Origin: QVMG01 sp032073245
GTDB lineage: Bacteria > Bacteroidota > Bacteroidia > Bacteroidales > Tannerellaceae
DNA: 64,000 nucleotides
NCBI GenBank assembly: GCA_032073245.1
Contig: DAMANX010000001.1
Span: forward strand, 62,001 to 126,000
Direction of reading: 5' to 3'
Shown here: positions 25,381 through 33,825 of the stretch, in pieces
Numbering within the stretch: position 1 is the first letter of the stretch
How the letters are laid out: each line of letters starts with the position of its first letter
Notes under the pieces: generated by a model
What the model was told of the DNA's origin: nothing
Seen by the model: the letters and a program-made list of their open reading frames with translations, nothing else
Databases searched by the model: none
Translations under genes and position numbers: made by a program

Positions 25381-25962
25381 ATGGATGCTCAAATAGAAAT
25401 ACACCCTCTAGGCTTTTTTCTCCCTGAAAACACCAAATTATTGATGTTAGGCAGCTTCCCTCCTCCCAGACAACGTTGGTCAATGGAATTCTATTATCCC
25501 AATATAATAAATGACATGTGGAGAATTATGGGAATTATTTTCTATAATGATAAAGATCACTTCCTGGAAACAAAGAAAGCTTTCAGTAAAGAAAAAGCTG
25601 TTGCTTTCTGCATGGAAAAGGGTATTGGATTAGGAGATACAGCGGTAGAAATTATCCGTTTAAAGGATAATGCTTCTGATAAATTTCTGGAAGTAGTAAA
25701 GCCAATCGACTTACCAACTGTTCTAAATCAAATACCACATTGCGAGGCAATAGTAGTTACAGGCCAGAAAGCAATGGATACACTACTTGCTGTTATCCCC
25801 GGACTAGAAGAGCCCAAAGTAGGTTCTTTCTCTGAATGTAGTTACTTGAATCGCCACCTCAAAATATTCCGCATGCCCTCATCTTCCAGAGCTTACCCAA
25901 AACCCTTAGATGAAAAGGCTAAAAACTACAGGAGTATGTTTGAAGAATTGGAGATAGGTTGA
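25381..25962 (+). CDS. Uracil-DNA glycosylase-fold protein (hypoxanthine/mismatch type)
   Basis: 193 residues. Motif 1 is LMLGSFPPPRQRWSMEFYYP; motif 2 near the C-terminus is RMPSSSRAYP. GSFPP with a following FYYP and a late SSSRA block is the pattern of the TDG/HDG-like branch of the UDG superfamily rather than UNG. GLGDTAVEIIRLKDNASD matches the GLxDxxxxxxRxxSSD segment of the family. It probably removes deaminated bases (hypoxanthine or uracil) from DNA; the exact specificity cannot be read from sequence. Confidence 0.85.
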   Translation: MDAQIEIHPLGFFLPENTKLLMLGSFPPPRQRWSMEFYYPNIINDMWRIMGIIFYNDKDHFLETKKAFSKEKAVAFCMEKGIGLGDTAVEIIRLKDNASDKFLEVVKPIDLPTVLNQIPHCEAIVVTGQKAMDTLLAVIPGLEEPKVGSFSECSYLNRHLKIFRMPSSSRAYPKPLDEKAKNYRSMFEELEIG

Positions 25963-26010
25963 TAAAATCAAAAAAGAAAATTTGAAGATCGGTCGAATTG
26001 AATTACCAAA

Positions 26011-26049
26011 GTCCTTAACGCCTTTAAAGACGTTAAGGGCATTAAAGAC
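26011..26049. repeat. Hairpin between convergent genes
   Basis: CCTTAACG (26013-26020) and CGTTAAGG (26031-26038) form a perfect 8-bp stem, with an alternative CTTTAAAG palindrome in the loop. No T-run. It may terminate the glycosylase unit and the glutamine synthetase gene. Confidence 0.5.
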
Positions 26050-26086
26050 TTACCAGCAATATTAAATTCTTAAAACAACCAAAGCT

Positions 26087-27589
26087 TTACCCACAATAAA
26101 AATAAGCCCTTACCAATTTCATCATTTCATCAGGATTATTTTCAAGATCTTTACGCAAAGAGGCATCATTGTAAGATTCCAGATTCTTGATAATGCCATC
26201 AATCATATTAGGGCTAAATACGTTGTATTTTTCAAATATAGCACGTTGTTGTTGGAGGCATTTGGCAGAAGCGGCACAGCTATCGGGTAATTGCTCCAAG
26301 GTTTTAAGCTTATCCTGATTTTCAGCCTGATGAATATTCACGTTTACATACGTCTTATCTGCTATTTCCAATGCGTTATCAATTTCGAATCCATGACGAC
26401 AAGCTACGACTAATCCAGCCAATAATTGATGAATATTTGCGGATCCATCGGGAGAACGCATTTCGACTGTCTGTTTTTGGGTAGTATCATAATTGCTGTT
26501 TGATTCAAGAGGATTAGCTAAAGCGCTCATATCACTTTTTCCTGTCCATCCCAAAGGCACACGCACTAATACAGAACGGTTACGATCGCCCCAACATATA
26601 TTTGTCGGCGCTTCTTGATGAGGCACTAGCCGGAAATAAGATGTTGGATTTATGTTTCCAAAAGCAGTGATAGAAGGGGCAACCACCATCATTCCTGCAA
26701 TTGCCTTCCGGGCTGTTTCGGATAGTATACCATTTGCCAGCATTTGGTTTTGGCCTTCCTTCATAATACGCATGTGAACATGTAATCCTGACCCAGCTTT
26801 TCCAACTGTTATTTTGGGAGCAAAAGTAATATCATATCCATAAGTATATGCCAGGTTACGTATAACCCACTTAGCAATCATCAACTGATCAGCAGCATCT
26901 TCTGCTCTTGTTGGGAGAAACTCTATTTCATTTTGTTCATAAATCAAACCATTCAAAGTAAAATTGCCAACTTCCGAATGGCCGTATTTTATTTGTCCGC
27001 CTGTTTGAGCGATATATTGCATACATTCTGTTCTGAATTCGTTGAATTTCGCAAAAGGAGCAGATTCATGATATCCGCGTTGATCTGTTGCTTGAAACAG
27101 TTCTTCTTCTTTTGAGATAACATAATACTCTAACTCCCCCATAGCTTCAAATTCCATTTTCGTCACATCCGTAAATGCTCTACAGGCTTTCTGAAGTGTA
27201 TATTCCGGTGCACTTTCAAGAGGTTCACCATCTTTATTGAAGTAAGAACAGAGCATTGTCAAAGTCGGGATTTCAGAAAAAGGATCTACAAATGCTGTAC
27301 GAAAACGGGGTACTACATACAAATCACTGCTACCTGCCTCAATAAAAGGAAATAAGCTGGAACCATCAACACGTTCGCCACAAGTAAGTATCGCATCTAA
27401 ATAAGCCTCATTATTTATAACAAAATTCAATGTTTTCAATCGTCCGTCACCTGCCGGATACATGAAATTAATCATTTGGATCTGTTTGTCACGGATAAAA
27501 GTAATAATATCCTTCTTGGTAAATTCAGCCGTAGGTTTCTGTAAAAATGCCACTAGCAGATTGGCATTCATTGCTAATTCTTTGCTCAT
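26087..27589 (-). CDS. glnA: Glutamine synthetase, type I-like Bacteroidetes form
   Basis: 500 residues. Catalytic blocks of GlnA are present: AMGELEYYVIS, HSEVGNFTLNGLIYEQNEIEF, GSGLHVHMRIM (ammonia/metal site with HxH), and the ATP region TSYFRLVPHQEAPTNICWGDRNRSVLVRVP. The usual adenylylation Tyr block near the C-terminus (NLYDLP) is missing, as in the Bacteroidetes and archaeal-type enzymes without GlnE control. It makes glutamine from glutamate and ammonia in the cytoplasm; glutamate dehydrogenase lies 6 kb away. Single gene with a perfect -7 box. Confidence 0.92.
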   Translation of the reverse strand: MSKELAMNANLLVAFLQKPTAEFTKKDIITFIRDKQIQMINFMYPAGDGRLKTLNFVINNEAYLDAILTCGERVDGSSLFPFIEAGSSDLYVVPRFRTAFVDPFSEIPTLTMLCSYFNKDGEPLESAPEYTLQKACRAFTDVTKMEFEAMGELEYYVISKEEELFQATDQRGYHESAPFAKFNEFRTECMQYIAQTGGQIKYGHSEVGNFTLNGLIYEQNEIEFLPTRAEDAADQLMIAKWVIRNLAYTYGYDITFAPKITVGKAGSGLHVHMRIMKEGQNQMLANGILSETARKAIAGMMVVAPSITAFGNINPTSYFRLVPHQEAPTNICWGDRNRSVLVRVPLGWTGKSDMSALANPLESNSNYDTTQKQTVEMRSPDGSANIHQLLAGLVVACRHGFEIDNALEIADKTYVNVNIHQAENQDKLKTLEQLPDSCAASAKCLQQQRAIFEKYNVFSPNMIDGIIKNLESYNDASLRKDLENNPDEMMKLVRAYFYCG

Positions 27590-27646
27590 CTTTTTATTAT
27601 TGAGTGTATGTTTTGTCGCTAAAAATAATATTTGTTTTGTTTACAT

Positions 27647-27654
27647 CAAAGATA
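27647..27654 (-). promoter_or_regulatory. Bacteroidetes -7 box for glutamine synthetase
   Basis: TATCTTTG on the minus strand, exact consensus, about 57 bases before the ATG at 27589. Confidence 0.65.
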
Positions 27655-27798
27655 AAGCACAATGTTTATGCAAAAAGCTCAATTTGATAACATTTAACAT
27701 TAATATGCCTGTTTCTTTTTCCTTTATAAAGATGAAACTATTACTTTTATTGCCAATTTTAATTCTATATGCTTTGATTAGATCAGGATACTATAAAA

Positions 27799-29379
27799 AT
27801 GAGAAATAAAAGATTATCAGATCGATATTCATCAGGTAAAAAGGGGCGTTTTTTTAAAAGAAAGCCATTTATCTTTACCATTGGGCTATTATTAGGAATA
27901 GGGATTGTTGTTTCAGCATATCTAACTTCTGTTTATTTCTCAACTGACCAGTCCTGTATGATATGCCATATGCATCCGCATGTGGAAGATAGTTGGAAAT
28001 TGTCTACTCATGTTAATAATGGAAGCGGAGTGAAGGTTCACTGTATAGATTGCCACTTGCCTCCCCGTAATAACACATGGGATCATTATACTGCAAAACT
28101 TAAACTGGGATTAAAAGATACCTGGGGCTATTTGACTAAAGATAGTGCAGATATTGATTGGGATATGAAATCTCAACTAGAATATGCTGTAAAATATATA
28201 CCTAATGAATCTTGCATTGAATGCCATCAAAACCTTTTTCCACAAGGGATTAATCAGGATGGGATAACCGCACATCTTTACTATGAAGAAAACGAGAAGA
28301 AACTGGATTTGCAATGTATCAGCTGCCATCTGGACGTGGGACATTACAATCCTAACTACACGCATTCTAAAATGACAGGCATTCCAGGCACATCCCAGGC
28401 AAAAGTAACCGACCCCAGTCTTTTCTTTAAAGAACCAGCTATCGTTAGTAGTTTTGAGAATTATAAAGAGCAAATACCCGGGACACCTATATCTATCAAT
28501 ATGATTGCAATACCGGGTGGTACATTCCAAATGGGGAGTAATCCAAAAGAACCATTCCACCGACCCGATGAAGCTCCGGTTCATACTGTGACAGTTAGCC
28601 CGTTCTTTATGGCTGAAGTGGAAACTACATGGGATCAGTACTGGACTTTTTATGGCCAAACAATGAGCGAAGGCCGTACACCTCCTGAACAAGTGTATGC
28701 AAATAACAACAATCCAAATATCGATGCCATATCGGGCCCGACACCGCCTTTTGGTTTCCCTGACCAGGGCTGGGGAACAGGAGATCGTCCGGCAATCACT
28801 ATGACCCATTATGCTGCTGAGACTTTCTGCCAATGGTTATCTCAAAAGACAGGAAAGAAATATCGCTTACCAACAGAAGCGGAATGGGAGTATGCTGCCC
28901 GGGGTGGAACTGAAACGCCTTATTTCTTCTCTGGAAGCCCTAAAGACTTTTCAAACGAAGGATTCTGGCGTAAATTCTCCGCTGCAAAAACAGATAGTAT
29001 AAGCCAATATGTTATATACAACAATAACAGCCGCAATCGCACCCAAGAACCAGATAGAGTGAATGCAAATCCGTTCGGGTTAAAAAATATGCTGGGGAAC
29101 GTGATGGAATATTGTGCTGACAAATATGATCCGGATGCATATAATAAAATGACTGACAAAACTGTAAATCCACTGGTAACAGATGGACAAGAATGGGTAG
29201 TACGTGGTGGCCATTATGCCTCTGACGCTGCTGACGTTCGGTCTGCAGCACGGGATTATACAAAACACGAGGCATGGTTAAAGACCGACCCGCAACAACC
29301 CAAAAGTATCTGGTGGTATTCTGATATACGGGGAATAGGTTTCCGAGTGGTTTGTGAACCTGAATCTGCAATTAAATGA
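27799..29379 (+). CDS. NapC/NrfH-type tetraheme cytochrome c fused to a SUMF1-like domain
   Basis: 526 residues. One TM anchors the N-terminus (FIFTIGLLLGIGIVVSAYL, about 25-43). Four CxxCH heme sites follow: CMICH (53-57), CIDCH (82-86), CIECH (139-143) and CISCH (173-177), the arrangement of NapC/NirT/NrfH quinol dehydrogenases. Residues 232-520 are a complete SUMF1/FGE-like domain: MIAIPGGTFQMGS, KYRLPTEAEWEYAARGG, NMLGNVMEYCAD, WVVRGGHYASDA and IRGIGFRVV. The cysteines that act in formylglycine-generating enzymes are absent after RGG, so that half is probably structural or substrate-binding. It should pass electrons from quinol or to quinone at the periplasmic face. First gene of a seven-gene run with two exported sugar enzymes. 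Confidence 0.92.
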   Translation: MRNKRLSDRYSSGKKGRFFKRKPFIFTIGLLLGIGIVVSAYLTSVYFSTDQSCMICHMHPHVEDSWKLSTHVNNGSGVKVHCIDCHLPPRNNTWDHYTAKLKLGLKDTWGYLTKDSADIDWDMKSQLEYAVKYIPNESCIECHQNLFPQGINQDGITAHLYYEENEKKLDLQCISCHLDVGHYNPNYTHSKMTGIPGTSQAKVTDPSLFFKEPAIVSSFENYKEQIPGTPISINMIAIPGGTFQMGSNPKEPFHRPDEAPVHTVTVSPFFMAEVETTWDQYWTFYGQTMSEGRTPPEQVYANNNNPNIDAISGPTPPFGFPDQGWGTGDRPAITMTHYAAETFCQWLSQKTGKKYRLPTEAEWEYAARGGTETPYFFSGSPKDFSNEGFWRKFSAAKTDSISQYVIYNNNSRNRTQEPDRVNANPFGLKNMLGNVMEYCADKYDPDAYNKMTDKTVNPLVTDGQEWVVRGGHYASDAADVRSAARDYTKHEAWLKTDPQQPKSIWWYSDIRGIGFRVVCEPESAIK

Positions 29380-29403
29380 AATAACACACAATACTAAAAT
29401 ATC

Positions 29404-30783
29404 ATGAAAAAAGAAAACAGCATTAGTAGAAGATCATTCTTGAAAAGCTCTGCAATGGTAGGAGCTGTAGGTGCCCTTGGTACAGGTGGTGCTGCAACAG
29501 TGTTAACTTCTTGTGGAGGAGGCAGTGCTATCACCCCACTTAGAGAACCGGGAACTTATTATATTCCCGACTTGGTAGATTTAGCATCTGATGGAAAAGA
29601 ACTTAAAGCAGGAGTTGTTGGTTGCGGTTCGCGTGGTTCAGGTGCAGCATTGAATTTCCTAGATGCAGCCAATGGAGTTACTATTACTGCTATCGGGGAT
29701 ACATTCCAGGAAAAAGTTGATGCATTAGCCGCAGAGTTAAAAGAAAAAAAAGGTATTAATATTCCTGCCGACAAACGGTTTGTCGGTTTAGATGCCTATA
29801 AACAGGTAATCGACAGTGATGTGGATGTAGTAATTATTGTTACTCCTCCTTTCTTCCGTCCTTTACATTTTCAATATGCTACAGAAAAGGGTAAACACTC
29901 ATTCCTTGAAAAACCCATTTGTGTAGACCCTGTAGGCTATCGTACGATTGTAGCTACAGCCAGACAAGCTGCAGCTAAAAACCTACGTGTAATTACCGGA
30001 ACGCAACGTCATCATCAACGTAATTATGTGGAATCCTATAAGAAAATTATGGAGGGAATTATCGGAGAGATTACCGGTGGAGCAGTTTATTGGAATGGAG
30101 GTAAACTATGGCATCGTGATCGTCAGGCGAACTGGAGTGACGCAGAATTTATGATAAAAGACTGGGTAAACTGGAAATGGCTATCTGGTGACCATATTGT
30201 AGAACAACACGTACATAATATAGATGTATTTACATGGTTTACCGGACTAAAAGCGGTAAAAGCTGTAGGCTTCGGTTCCCGCCAACGCCGTGTAACCGGA
30301 GATCAATATGATAATTTCAGTGTAGATTTTGAGATGGAGAATGGTATTCATCTACATAGTATGTGTCGCCAGATCGATGGTTGTGCTAATAATATCAGTG
30401 AATTTATTCAAGGAACAAAAGGTTCATGGAGTACCGGAAATAATGAGACAGTTATAAAAGATCTTGCCGGCAATGTAATATGGCGTTTCGATAAAGAAGC
30501 CGAAAAAGCCAATTTCCAGCAAACCAATCCGTATGTATTGGAACATGTAAATTGGATCAATGCCATTCGTGGTAATAAGCCGCTCGAACAAGCTTCTGAA
30601 ACAGCAATATCTAATATGGCTGCAATTATGGGACGCGAATCAGCATATACAGGTACAGAATCTACATGGGAAGCTATGACCGCTTCTACATTAGATTACA
30701 CACCCAAAGACCTCAATATGGGTAAAATGGATATGAGTGGATTTACTGTTCCAATTCCGGGAAAAGCTTATCAACCTAAATAA
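29404..30783 (+). CDS. Tat-exported Gfo/Idh/MocA-family oxidoreductase
   Basis: 459 residues. Twin-arginine motif SRRSFLK (8-14) followed by a hydrophobic Ala/Gly-rich stretch and a lipobox-like LTSC (Cys37), so probably a lipoprotein exported folded with its NAD(P). The Rossmann fold carries VGCGSRGSG, and the sugar-dehydrogenase motif is LEKPICVDP. C-terminal MocA region includes HIVEQHVHNIDVFTWF with the usual HxxD-like catalytic surroundings. Family members oxidise or epimerise sugars; exported ones act as self-recycling glycosidases or 3-keto-sugar enzymes. It lies between the cytochrome fusion and a TIM-barrel isomerase. Confidence 0.93.
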   Translation: MKKENSISRRSFLKSSAMVGAVGALGTGGAATVLTSCGGGSAITPLREPGTYYIPDLVDLASDGKELKAGVVGCGSRGSGAALNFLDAANGVTITAIGDTFQEKVDALAAELKEKKGINIPADKRFVGLDAYKQVIDSDVDVVIIVTPPFFRPLHFQYATEKGKHSFLEKPICVDPVGYRTIVATARQAAAKNLRVITGTQRHHQRNYVESYKKIMEGIIGEITGGAVYWNGGKLWHRDRQANWSDAEFMIKDWVNWKWLSGDHIVEQHVHNIDVFTWFTGLKAVKAVGFGSRQRRVTGDQYDNFSVDFEMENGIHLHSMCRQIDGCANNISEFIQGTKGSWSTGNNETVIKDLAGNVIWRFDKEAEKANFQQTNPYVLEHVNWINAIRGNKPLEQASETAISNMAAIMGRESAYTGTESTWEAMTASTLDYTPKDLNMGKMDMSGFTVPIPGKAYQPK

Positions 30784-30790
30784 GTACTCT

Positions 30791-31735
30791 ATGTCAATCA
30801 ATAGAAGGAATTTCTTGCGTACCGGCTTATCCACAGCTGCAATAGCATCTTTAGGAGGCACGGCATTAGCTGCATGTGCACCGAAATCAGCATCAAAAGA
30901 TGCTGATTCCTGTGGAGGATCATGCTGTAATAGCAAAGCGGAGCTTAAGATCTCTTTTCAGGAAGGAACCGCACCCGGAGCAAATCTGAATGAGAAGTTT
31001 GATTATATGGAAAAGATGGGTATTGTTGGTTTTGAACCCGGAGGCCGTGGTTTAGCCGGACGTGTAGACGAAATTAAGCAAGCATTGAATGGACGCAATA
31101 TAAAAGTAAGCGCTATTTGTGCCGGTTTCCAGGGATTCATCCTTTCTACTGACCCTGCCATCCGGAAACAATGTATGGATACGATGAAAGAGATCATGGT
31201 TGCTGCCGGAGAATTGGAATCTACAGGAGTTATCATTGTACCTGCTTTTAACCAGCAAGTTCCCGCAATGCCTAATAATCAGGAAACACGTGATTTCCTT
31301 TGTGAACAATTCGACGAGATGGGTAAGTTCGCTGTAGAACATGGAACAACCGTTATATTTGAACCTTTAAACCGGAAAGAAGCATTCTATCTGCGCCAGG
31401 TTGCGGATGCGGCATCGATTTGTCGGGATATCAATAACCCCGGAGTGAAATGTATGGGAGATTTCTGGCACATGACATGGGAAGAAACCTGTGATATGGG
31501 CGCTTTCCTTTCTGCCGGAAAAGAATATCTTCAACATGTTCATATAGCGAGCCGCAAGCGTAGGAGTATGCCAGGAGAAGACGGTGATGCCGATAACTAT
31601 GTGAACGGTTTCAAAGGGCTAAAAATGTTAGATTACAATAAATACATAAGCTTTGAATGTGGTTGCAAGGGAGACCGCGAAGTTGTACTTCCGGCTGCTG
31701 TGGAGCTTATGCGTAAACAATGGGAGGAAGCTTAA
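30791..31735 (+). CDS. Tat-exported TIM-barrel sugar isomerase/epimerase (AP-endonuclease-2 fold)
   Basis: 314 residues from the ATG at 30791; a longer frame from 30737 would overlap the preceding gene and bury the signal. Twin-arginine NRRNFLRTG at 4-12, hydrophobic region, then a lipobox ALAAC, so likely a Tat lipoprotein. A cysteine cluster (SCGGSCC) follows the anchor. Metal ligands of the xylose-isomerase-like barrel are seen in order: Glu in IFEPLNR, Asp in MGDFWHM, His in HVHIASR and Glu in SFECGC. It should isomerise, epimerise or dehydrate a sugar or inositol made by the partner dehydrogenase. Seven bases after that gene. Confidence 0.9.
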   Translation: MSINRRNFLRTGLSTAAIASLGGTALAACAPKSASKDADSCGGSCCNSKAELKISFQEGTAPGANLNEKFDYMEKMGIVGFEPGGRGLAGRVDEIKQALNGRNIKVSAICAGFQGFILSTDPAIRKQCMDTMKEIMVAAGELESTGVIIVPAFNQQVPAMPNNQETRDFLCEQFDEMGKFAVEHGTTVIFEPLNRKEAFYLRQVADAASICRDINNPGVKCMGDFWHMTWEETCDMGAFLSAGKEYLQHVHIASRKRRSMPGEDGDADNYVNGFKGLKMLDYNKYISFECGCKGDREVVLPAAVELMRKQWEEA

Positions 31736-31739
31736 GTAA

Positions 31740-32432
31740 ATGCCATTAGTCTATCCAAATATACCAATGAGTGAGGTGGTAGAAGAATACCCCTCACTCA
31801 TTCCTGTAATAAACCGGTTTGGGATTCATCTGGGATTGGGTGATAAAACGGTACATACTATCTGTGAAGAACATGGATTGGATACCGATTTTGTATTGAC
31901 GGTAATCAATACCTTCCTCAATGAGGAATATTTCCCTGAAAAGAAACTCCAGACGTTCCATACTTCACAAATCATTGACTACCTAACTAAAACCAATCAA
32001 TATTATCAACGTTACCAACTACCGAATATTGAAAGGCATTTGGGTTCATTCATATCCTTGAGTAAATCAGAAAATCACACCTTAAACCTCATTGGAAAGT
32101 TCTTTGCGTCATTTAAGGAAGAATTAACTGCACGCATTGCGCATGATGAAAAGATTTGGTTTCCCTATTGCCTGCAATTAAGTGAACATCCGGCATCAGA
32201 TGCCGAACTGTCCCTGAATTGTAAAGAAAAAGAGGATGACTCCATAGAAGCATTATTGTTTGATCTAAAAAGCATTATGGTAAAACATCTTTCGGGAGAT
32301 TATGATGATAACCTTTGCTATGCGGTTATTTTTGGAATCAGCAGCCTTGAAAAAGATATCAAGCAGCACAACCGTATCCGTTACCGCATATTAACACCTA
32401 TGGTTGCAGCCATGGAAAAACTTCGTCAATAA
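31740..32432 (+). CDS. DUF1858 plus hemerythrin/RIC-like protein with degraded metal site
   Basis: 230 residues, cytoplasmic. Residues 8-55 look like the DUF1858/ScdA N-terminal domain (EEYPSLIPVINRFGIHLGLG). The remainder is a four-helix bundle resembling RIC (YtfE/ScdA) hemerythrins, but typical iron ligands are altered: the first HH region reads TNQYYQRYQLP, the second AHDEKIWFPY, the last KQHNRIRYRILTP. A diiron centre may be absent or incomplete. It starts four bases after the isomerase gene and is followed by a LuxR-type regulator, a pairing that suggests a redox or NO sensing function feeding the regulator. The latter is inference. Confidence 0.72.
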   Translation: MPLVYPNIPMSEVVEEYPSLIPVINRFGIHLGLGDKTVHTICEEHGLDTDFVLTVINTFLNEEYFPEKKLQTFHTSQIIDYLTKTNQYYQRYQLPNIERHLGSFISLSKSENHTLNLIGKFFASFKEELTARIAHDEKIWFPYCLQLSEHPASDAELSLNCKEKEDDSIEALLFDLKSIMVKHLSGDYDDNLCYAVIFGISSLEKDIKQHNRIRYRILTPMVAAMEKLRQ

Positions 32433-32439
32433 ATATTCG

Positions 32440-33030
32440 ATGCACCATATACGGAATATAGCAATTATTTTGCCTGATACTCTGCAGAGTATCGGTCTTC
32501 AGCATATTCTTACCGATTATTTTCCTCCGGTAACGGTGGTTCATTATTGTACGTTTGAGAGTTTCACTCACAGTAATAATGATAATTACGATTATTATTT
32601 CACATCTGCCGATAGCTTTGTTCTACACGCAGATTACTTTCTTCCCCGTAAAAACAAAACAATGGTAATTACTAACAGTGAATTGCTTAATCCTCCTGCG
32701 GGAAATGGAAATGGAGGTTCTCATCTCTTTATTGGTGCCTCATCAGAAACTATACTTGAGCAACTGCAATCTTTCTTTACCAATGAAAATACAGTTACCA
32801 CTACTGGTGATATAAACAAAGAACTATCCGTTCGTGAAACAGATGTTCTTCAATTAATTGTGAAAGGAATTACAAATAAAGAGATAGCCGACAAATTGAA
32901 TATCAGTCTCAATACTGTACTTACACATCGTAAAAATATTACTTCAAAGCTAGGCATTAAAACTGTTTCCGGATTAACATTCTATGCCATTATGAACGGA
33001 TTGATATCCGGTGATGAGATAGAGCTCTAA
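32440..33030 (+). CDS. LuxR-type (GerE) DNA-binding regulator
   Basis: 196 residues from ATG 32440; an upstream TTG at 32404 would overlap the previous gene. The C-terminus is a canonical GerE HTH: LSVRETDVLQLIVKGITNKEIADKL followed closely by NISLNTVLTHRKNITSKLGI (each stretch separately recognisable). The N-terminal 120 residues have the size of a receiver domain (IAIILPDTLQSIGLQHIL, and DYYFTSADSF at the phosphoacceptor position), but a clean phosphorylatable Asp pair is missing, so it is an atypical or pseudo-receiver. Likely regulator of the surrounding operon, with the RIC-like protein as the input. Confidence 0.85.
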   Translation: MHHIRNIAIILPDTLQSIGLQHILTDYFPPVTVVHYCTFESFTHSNNDNYDYYFTSADSFVLHADYFLPRKNKTMVITNSELLNPPAGNGNGGSHLFIGASSETILEQLQSFFTNENTVTTTGDINKELSVRETDVLQLIVKGITNKEIADKLNISLNTVLTHRKNITSKLGIKTVSGLTFYAIMNGLISGDEIEL

Positions 33031-33080
33031 ACACTTGTTCATCTGAGTAAAAACCGCTTTCTTTGTATAAAAAGAATGAT

Positions 33081-33470
33081 ATGGAAAAGATGGTTGAGAT
33101 AGCCAGGTTTGCCTTTCCTGCTGATGCACAAACATTAGTTGCATTATTAAAATCCGAAGGTATCGATTGTTATATTCGTAATGAATTGACTACACAAATG
33201 TATGCAGGTTATCTTGATGTTGGTTGTGCCCGGGTTGAATTATTAGAGGGTGATGTAGCCCGTGCCATGGAAATCATGCAGGACAATGGGTATGAGATTC
33301 CCCAAGAGGACGAACAACCTGAACAAATAAAAAAAGTATCTGGGATTGCAAAGCATTTACCATTCCTGAAAAATCTATCATTGGAAAAACAGATTATTTT
33401 TCTCTTTTTAATTATCGCGGTTATACTTACTGCTCTGATTTTCCTTTACCCAGTTTTAGTAACCAAATAG
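33081..33470 (+). CDS. DUF2007-domain protein with C-terminal TM segment
   Basis: 129 residues from ATG 33081 (a TTG at 33063 would add six). The first 75 residues match the DUF2007 pattern (VEIARFAFPADAQTLVALLKSEGIDCYIRN and VELLEGDVARAMEIM are characteristic in parts), a small alpha/beta GlnB-hexapeptide-like domain of unknown role. A single TM (IIFLFLIIAVILTALIFLYP) lies near residues 105-125. Inner-membrane tail-anchored protein. It precedes a second small membrane protein by 12 bases. Confidence 0.8.
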   Translation: MEKMVEIARFAFPADAQTLVALLKSEGIDCYIRNELTTQMYAGYLDVGCARVELLEGDVARAMEIMQDNGYEIPQEDEQPEQIKKVSGIAKHLPFLKNLSLEKQIIFLFLIIAVILTALIFLYPVLVTK

Positions 33471-33482
33471 ATAAATGTCGCT

Positions 33483-33665
33483 ATGGCCCGCAGAAAAATA
33501 ACAAATAGTCAAGCAGTGTGTATAATCCTTTTGTGGGGAGTATTATGCTACATGCTACTTGCATACAGTGAAAAGATCACATTCAATGTCTTATTTGCCC
33601 TGGTAGCCTCTGCTATCATAGTATTTGTTCCTTTATACAAGAATTTTCGCCGACGCAACGAATAG
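33483..33665 (+). CDS. Small two-TM membrane protein
   Basis: 60 residues with a basic N-terminus (MARRKITN), two hydrophobic segments (VCIILLWGVLCYMLLAY and VLFALVASAIIVFVPLY) and a basic end (FRRRNE), consistent with a hairpin with both ends in the cytoplasm. Family not recognised. Last gene of the run, 12 bases after the DUF2007 gene. Confidence 0.65.
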   Translation: MARRKITNSQAVCIILLWGVLCYMLLAYSEKITFNVLFALVASAIIVFVPLYKNFRRRNE

Positions 33666-33732
33666 CAAATAGTCGTTTTTATTCGAATTAAATATCTAAA
33701 TGTTATTTTATTTACGTTTTTGCTTTCATTTA

Positions 33733-33763
33733 TTTGTTGGTTTAAAAAATTAACTTACCTTTG
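33733..33763 (+). promoter_or_regulatory. Full Bacteroidetes promoter of gdhA
   Basis: TTTG at 33733-33736, a 19-base spacer, and TACCTTTG at 33756-33763: the best complete -33/-7 pair in the window. Start of transcription is expected near 33770, giving a leader of about 55 bases. Confidence 0.85.
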
Positions 33764-33825
33764 CATCGTCATCAAGGATGACTATGCGCGTATGATAATT
33801 TGGTATAACATTCAAAATAATTTTT

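Noticed and set aside
27732..27809. 25-codon hydrophobic frame ending just after the cytochrome start
   Set aside because: Could be a leader peptide, but it has no other support and overlaps the likely promoter region.
28498..29370. Sulfatase-activating formylglycine-generating enzyme
   Set aside because: The catalytic cysteines are missing and no sulfatase gene lies in the cluster.
30737..30790. Longer start for the TIM-barrel isomerase
   Set aside because: It overlaps the preceding gene and would place 18 residues before the Tat motif; ATG 30791 is seven bases after the stop.
33063..33080. TTG start for the DUF2007 protein
   Set aside because: ATG at 33081 gives the normal family start.
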